The notes under the pieces were generated by a model that was not told the DNA's origin, did not search any database, and saw only the letters and a program-made list of their open reading frames with translations. Source: a virus. Taken from it: 35,315 bases of DNA. Location: positions 1 to 35,315 of IMG/VR virus record IMGVR_UViG_3300011114_000134. One strand, 5' to 3'. A program made the position numbers and the translations under genes. Below, one piece after another: positions 31,652 to 35,315 of this stretch (the stretch's first letter is position 1; each line of letters begins with the position of its first letter).

Positions 31652-32014
31652 ATGGCAATACCTTCACGAGTTATGGGGACAGGAAACTCTCCGCAGTCAA
31701 CTCAAGCAATTTGTGGTACAGGTGCAGTTGCTTTAGTGGCAACAGGAACAACGATTGCAGATGCTTTTCTGTTAAGTGCTGAAAATAACACATTTACTAC
31801 CAGTTCAGCTTCTACTGGAGTTAGACTTTTGCCTACTGAAGTTGGCGCACAAGTAGTAATTAGAAACGACTCTGGGGTATCTTTAACAATTTACCCTTAT
31901 TCGGTAGCAAGTACTATAAATGCAGGTGCAACAAGTCTGGCATTAGCAACAGCTAAGACTGCGGTATTTTTTGCAACATCGGCAACAACGTGGGTTTCGA
32001 TAACCACAGCGTAG
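31652..32014 (+). CDS. Conserved head-region structural protein
   Basis: The protein has 120 residues behind AAGGAGA. AIPSRVMGTGNSPQSTQAICG and TEVGAQVVIRNDSGVSLTIYPYS are segments of a small beta-rich phage protein often found after capsid genes. It probably decorates the head or closes a vertex. The function is not known. Confidence 0.6.
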   Translation: MAIPSRVMGTGNSPQSTQAICGTGAVALVATGTTIADAFLLSAENNTFTTSSASTGVRLLPTEVGAQVVIRNDSGVSLTIYPYSVASTINAGATSLALATAKTAVFFATSATTWVSITTA

Positions 32015-32017
32015 ATA

Positions 32018-32039
32018 CTAGGGCGGGAGACTGCCCTAG
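32018..32039 (+). promoter_or_regulatory. Stem-loop between head genes
   Basis: CTAGGGC (32018-32024) and GCCCTAG (32033-32039) form a seven-pair stem, eight with G-U, and a short loop. No T tract follows, so it may protect mRNA ends or act as a weak terminator. Confidence 0.5.
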
Positions 32040-32074
32040 TCCTTATGATAATACCATTTCAAAAAGGAAAACAA

Positions 32075-32629
32075 ATGGATAGCGATATTAGCAATGCAGA
32101 CAGTAGTTTAAACGTAGAGTTTTACTTACAAAAGAATGAAACCATCCTAGATGATGATGGAGTTAGTCAGCCTGATCCTAACTTTGGCAAACACTTTATT
32201 AGAATTAATATTCCTTCTGATAAGACAAATATAGTAGATCAGCCTGTACGCGAGGATCATAAGAAAAGGTTTCCTAGACAATGGCTGTATTTCCAGATGA
32301 AGAATGGAGAACAAGAAGTCATTGGAGTGCCATTAGCCCAATGGAGAAAAGATGAACCTGAGATACTATCAGAGTCATTCTTTGAAGAACTATCAATTTT
32401 AAAGTTTCAAACAGTTGAGCAAGTTGCTACTTGCTCAGATATGCAGATGCAAAGAATGGGCATGAGTGGAATGAGATTAAAGGAACGAGCTAAAATGTTC
32501 CTCATTAAAAACAACTCTCAATCTGACTCATTAGAAGAAACTAAACAAGAACTAGCTACTTTAAAAGCACAAATGGCAATTCTAATGGAAAAAAAATCTG
32601 TCGGTGGTAGACCCAGAAAAGAGGCTTAA
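32075..32629 (+). CDS. Conserved structural-region protein with C-terminal coiled coil
   Basis: The protein has 184 residues from the ATG at 32075, chosen over 32045 because AAAGGAAA precedes it. FGKHFIRINIPSDKTNIVDQP and REDHKKRFPRQW form the conserved first domain. EQVATCSDMQMQRMGMSGMRLKERAK is a helix-hairpin-like part, followed by a coiled coil and a basic tail (GGRPRKEA). It is widespread before the adaptor gene in such phages. Its exact role is unknown. Confidence 0.6.
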   Translation: MDSDISNADSSLNVEFYLQKNETILDDDGVSQPDPNFGKHFIRINIPSDKTNIVDQPVREDHKKRFPRQWLYFQMKNGEQEVIGVPLAQWRKDEPEILSESFFEELSILKFQTVEQVATCSDMQMQRMGMSGMRLKERAKMFLIKNNSQSDSLEETKQELATLKAQMAILMEKKSVGGRPRKEA

Positions 32630-32631
32630 AA

Positions 32632-33537
32632 ATGACAACTATGCTCCAGCTCGTACAGCAAGTAACCAATGAAATTGGTGTATCAACACCTACTGCGGTA
32701 GCATCAAGCACTAATCAAGACGTAATTCAGATTCTTGCATTGATGAACGCATCTGGTTACGAGTTATTAAGAAAGACGAGTTGGCGCAATTTAACAAAAC
32801 AGTACACTTTTTATACTTCTTATGTAACCACAACAGGAAATTGGACTTCTGGCGGTACTTCAATGACAGGCATACCATCAACGGCTGGAATAGATACTAC
32901 TTACAATCTAGTCGGTAGTGGAATGAATACCAGCGCAATGGTTTTATCAGTTGATTCAGCAACGGCTATTACTTCTAGCCAGCAGTTTACAGAAACCGAA
33001 ATAGGTGGAGCAGTAACCTTTCAGAAAGTACAATATGCACTACCTTCTGATTACGACTCCAGTATGCCAAGAACTCAATGGGATAAAGGTAATCATTGGG
33101 AAATGCTTGGGCCTGAGTCTGCTCAACAATGGGAATGGCTTATGTCAGGTTACATCTCTACTGGGCCAAGAATCCGATGGAGACTATTAGGTGCTTATTT
33201 CCAGATATTTCCGGGCTTATCTAACAGCGAACTGTTAGGTTATGAGTATAAAAGTAATGGATGGGCTACAAACGCAGCAGGAGTGTCAAAAACGAGCTTT
33301 ACGGTAGATACTGATACCTGCATATACTCTGATCGGTTAATGGTTCTAATGACGAAATTAAAGTACTTTGAAGCGAAAGGCTTTGATACGACTGCTATGT
33401 ATCGTAACTTTACTGAAGAATTAGAAGTAGTCATGGCTCAAGACTCTAGTGCAGCTAATTTAAGTTTTGCTCCTAGGCCAGGCTCTATATTAATTGGAAT
33501 AGACAATGTACCCGATTCTGGCTACGGGCCAAGCTAA
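32632..33537 (+). CDS. Head-tail adaptor (P22 gp4-like)
   Basis: The protein has 301 residues. The start (MLQLVQQVTNEIGVSTPTAV, then ILALMNASGYELLRKTSWRNLTKQYTF) is the helical signature of gp4-like adaptors. A beta insertion (60-130), LPSDYDSSMPRTQWD and a C-terminal helical part with YSDRLMVLMTKLKYFEAKG follow. It binds the portal after packaging and is longer than P22 gp4 (166). It lies before the gp10-like gene, as in P22. Confidence 0.75.
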   Translation: MTTMLQLVQQVTNEIGVSTPTAVASSTNQDVIQILALMNASGYELLRKTSWRNLTKQYTFYTSYVTTTGNWTSGGTSMTGIPSTAGIDTTYNLVGSGMNTSAMVLSVDSATAITSSQQFTETEIGGAVTFQKVQYALPSDYDSSMPRTQWDKGNHWEMLGPESAQQWEWLMSGYISTGPRIRWRLLGAYFQIFPGLSNSELLGYEYKSNGWATNAAGVSKTSFTVDTDTCIYSDRLMVLMTKLKYFEAKGFDTTAMYRNFTEELEVVMAQDSSAANLSFAPRPGSILIGIDNVPDSGYGPS

Positions 33538-35075
33538 TGTTAATTCAAAAAGGACAAGCCCAAGTTGCATCTCTACCCGCACCGATAGGCGGTTGGAACG
33601 CTCGTGACTCTATTGCTAATATGGAAGCACTTGACGCTTATGAATTAATTAATCTATTCCCTACTGTTTCTAATGTTGTTCTACGAGGTGGATTTACTAA
33701 TCACGTTACTGGGATAACTGGGCAAGTAGAAACATTAATGAATTACTCCTACGGCTCGACACAGAAGCTGTTTGGTATTGCTGGTACTGCAATTTATGAC
33801 GTAACTAATTCAGGTGTAGTTGGAGCAGCCGTTGTCAGTTCTCTTACAAACGCAAGATGGGAATACATTAACGTAGCAACTACTGCTGACAATTATATAT
33901 ATTTAGTCAATGGAGTGGATTCACCGTTACTTTATAACGGTACAACATGGCTTGCAATTACGGCAATTTCTGCCATTGCAATTACAGGTGTTACACCAAC
34001 TACTTTAAACAATATTCAGTTATTTAAAAACAGAGTGTGGTTTAGTCAAAAAGATACATTAAAAGCGTGGTATTTACCTACTAGCGCAGTCGGTGGAGCA
34101 GCTAATTTACTAGATTTAAGATCAATCGCTAAAAAGGGCGGTTATATTGTAGACATAGGTACTTGGACATTAGACGCTGGTTACGGAGTAGATGATAATT
34201 TAGTCTTTATTACCTCAAACGGAGAAGTAATTGTTTATTCTGGTACTGATCCTGCAAGTTCTGCTACTTGGGCATTAATTGGAGTATGGAATCTAGGTTC
34301 TCCAGTAGGTAACAGATGTTTAGTAAAGTATGCAGGTGACTTATTAATAATTACTTATGATGGATTAGTGCCGTTAGCTGGAGCATTACAATCATCTCGA
34401 CTTGATCCAAGAATTAATTTAACTAATAAGATTCAAGGAGCAATAACTGATGCCGTTAACGCTTATGCGTCACATTTTGGTTGGCAAACAATTTATCTAG
34501 CAAAGTATAACGCAATTCTACTCAATGTGCCTGTTTCTGAAGGTTCTGCACAAGAACAGTATGTAATGAATACGATTACTAAGTCTTGGTGTAAGTTTCA
34601 AGGATGGAGTGCTAACGTCTTAGAGATACATAAAGAGGATTTATATTTTGGTGGAAGTGGAGTAGTTTGTAAAGCATGGACAGGATATACAGATAACGTC
34701 TCTAATATTCAGACTAATGTTTTACAAGCATTTAACTACTTTGAACAACGAGGTATAAAGAAGTATTTTACTCGTGCTCGCCCCAGTATATTTACAAATG
34801 GATCTCCATCTATATTAATCTCAATGAATGTAGATTTTGATACAACGAATCCAGTTTCATCTTTATCGTTTTCACCTTCTAGCCAGACTCTATGGGGTAC
34901 TGCTTTATGGGATATTGATGTTTGGGCGCAAGATACAGTCATTACAAATACATGGCAAGGGATTACTGGGATTGGATATTGTGGAGGTATTCACCTAACA
35001 TCTAGCAGTCAAGGAGTACAACTAGAATGGGCTTCAACTGACATAGTGTATCAGACAGGATGGGCTGGTATATAG
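33537..35075 (+). CDS. Packaged-DNA stabilisation / tail hub protein (P22 gp10-like)
   Basis: The protein has 512 residues, close to P22 gp10 (472). PAPIGGWNARDSIANMEALDAYELINLFPTVSN-type opening, repeated beta-propeller blades (YIYLVNGVDSPLLYNG, LVFITSNGEVIVYSG, LLIITYDGLVPLAG) and DLYFGGSGVVCKAW are characteristic of this tail protein. It plugs the portal and carries the fibres. TAATG-coupled to the adaptor; the GNAT gene starts inside its last codons. Confidence 0.8.
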   Translation: MLIQKGQAQVASLPAPIGGWNARDSIANMEALDAYELINLFPTVSNVVLRGGFTNHVTGITGQVETLMNYSYGSTQKLFGIAGTAIYDVTNSGVVGAAVVSSLTNARWEYINVATTADNYIYLVNGVDSPLLYNGTTWLAITAISAIAITGVTPTTLNNIQLFKNRVWFSQKDTLKAWYLPTSAVGGAANLLDLRSIAKKGGYIVDIGTWTLDAGYGVDDNLVFITSNGEVIVYSGTDPASSATWALIGVWNLGSPVGNRCLVKYAGDLLIITYDGLVPLAGALQSSRLDPRINLTNKIQGAITDAVNAYASHFGWQTIYLAKYNAILLNVPVSEGSAQEQYVMNTITKSWCKFQGWSANVLEIHKEDLYFGGSGVVCKAWTGYTDNVSNIQTNVLQAFNYFEQRGIKKYFTRARPSIFTNGSPSILISMNVDFDTTNPVSSLSFSPSSQTLWGTALWDIDVWAQDTVITNTWQGITGIGYCGGIHLTSSSQGVQLEWASTDIVYQTGWAGI

Positions 35076-35315
35076 TACAAGGCGATTCTGTTGGTGCATG
35101 GGTAGCAGAGCAAACCACAGGATCGTACCATTATAATGCTCAATCTATTGGGTTAGAGCGAGATGGGGACATAGTTGCAGGGGTGATATACGAGAGCTTC
35201 ATGGACACTACCATCACCTGCCATATTGCAATTGTTGGAAGAGTGAACAAAAAGTTTCTACGGGCGATATTTAATTACCCGTTTAGAGTATGTAATGTAG
35301 ATAAGATAATAGCTC
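35060..35315 (+). CDS. GNAT N-acetyltransferase, N-terminal part (truncated by window end)
   Basis: ATG at 35060 overlaps the end of the gp10-like gene by 16 bases. It encodes 85 residues: an N-terminal region, then IGLERDGDIVAGVIYESF, CHIAIVGRVNKKFLRAIF and VCNVDKIIA, the GNAT beta strands up to the CoA loop. The missing C-terminal part is at 1-123. Roughly nine codons of the 'PV....N..A' type are lacking between the two ends. Confidence 0.8.
   Translation, partial: MGWYIVQGDSVGAWVAEQTTGSYHYNAQSIGLERDGDIVAGVIYESFMDTTITCHIAIVGRVNKKFLRAIFNYPFRVCNVDKIIA

Overview
The window is a nearly complete genome of a tailed dsDNA bacteriophage with a short-tailed (podovirus-like) virion and an AT-rich, tightly packed gene set. 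Almost every gene is on the + strand, many joined by ATGA or TAATG stop/start overlaps. I see no integrase, no CI-type repressor and no phage DNA or RNA polymerase, so it looks lytic and dependent on host replication and transcription. Several small conserved proteins resemble those of phages of aquatic beta/gammaproteobacteria, but the host cannot be fixed from this sequence. The two window ends carry the two halves of one GNAT acetyltransferase gene (35060 to the end, then 1-123) and fit a circle with about 26 nt missing. The genome is therefore probably about 35.3 kb and circularly permuted.

Layout. 1-6671: virion proteins in a P22-like order (gp10-like protein, GNAT, then gp7-, gp20- and gp16-like ejection proteins, then a tail fibre), interrupted by a PAPS/APS-reductase-family gene. 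6681-9147: fibre-associated protein and lysis cassette (small membrane proteins, M15-type endolysin, Rz with nested Rz1). 9140-10607: the only reverse-strand genes, a PD-(D/E)XK nuclease and a decayed RusA resolvase, facing a NUMOD3-type homing endonuclease. 10674-12811: recombination module (ERF annealase, YqaJ exonuclease, SSB) with an inserted zinc-finger gene. 13040-16872: small early genes, DNA methylase, Ref-like HNH protein, a structured RNA leader and a replication protein with two winged-helix proteins. 16968-18947: conserved unknown gene, ParB-like protein and a Mom-family adenine hypermodification protein. 18983-29601: TerS, TerL, an ART/metallopeptidase polyvalent protein, portal, a long tail fibre and scaffold. 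29622-33537: major capsid gene split by a group I intron encoding a GIY-YIG endonuclease, then minor head proteins and a gp4-like adaptor.

How it fits together. ERF, exonuclease and SSB would process and anneal phage DNA copied by host enzymes. The methylase and the ParB/Mom pair would protect that DNA from restriction. TerS/TerL package it into a capsid built on the scaffold and portal, the adaptor and gp10-like protein close the vertex, and the ejection proteins travel with the DNA. No stretch longer than about 300 bases lacks a gene or structured element. The main noncoding islands are 12812-13039 (terminator plus promoter), 15040-15221 (promoter plus folded leader) and the intron core.
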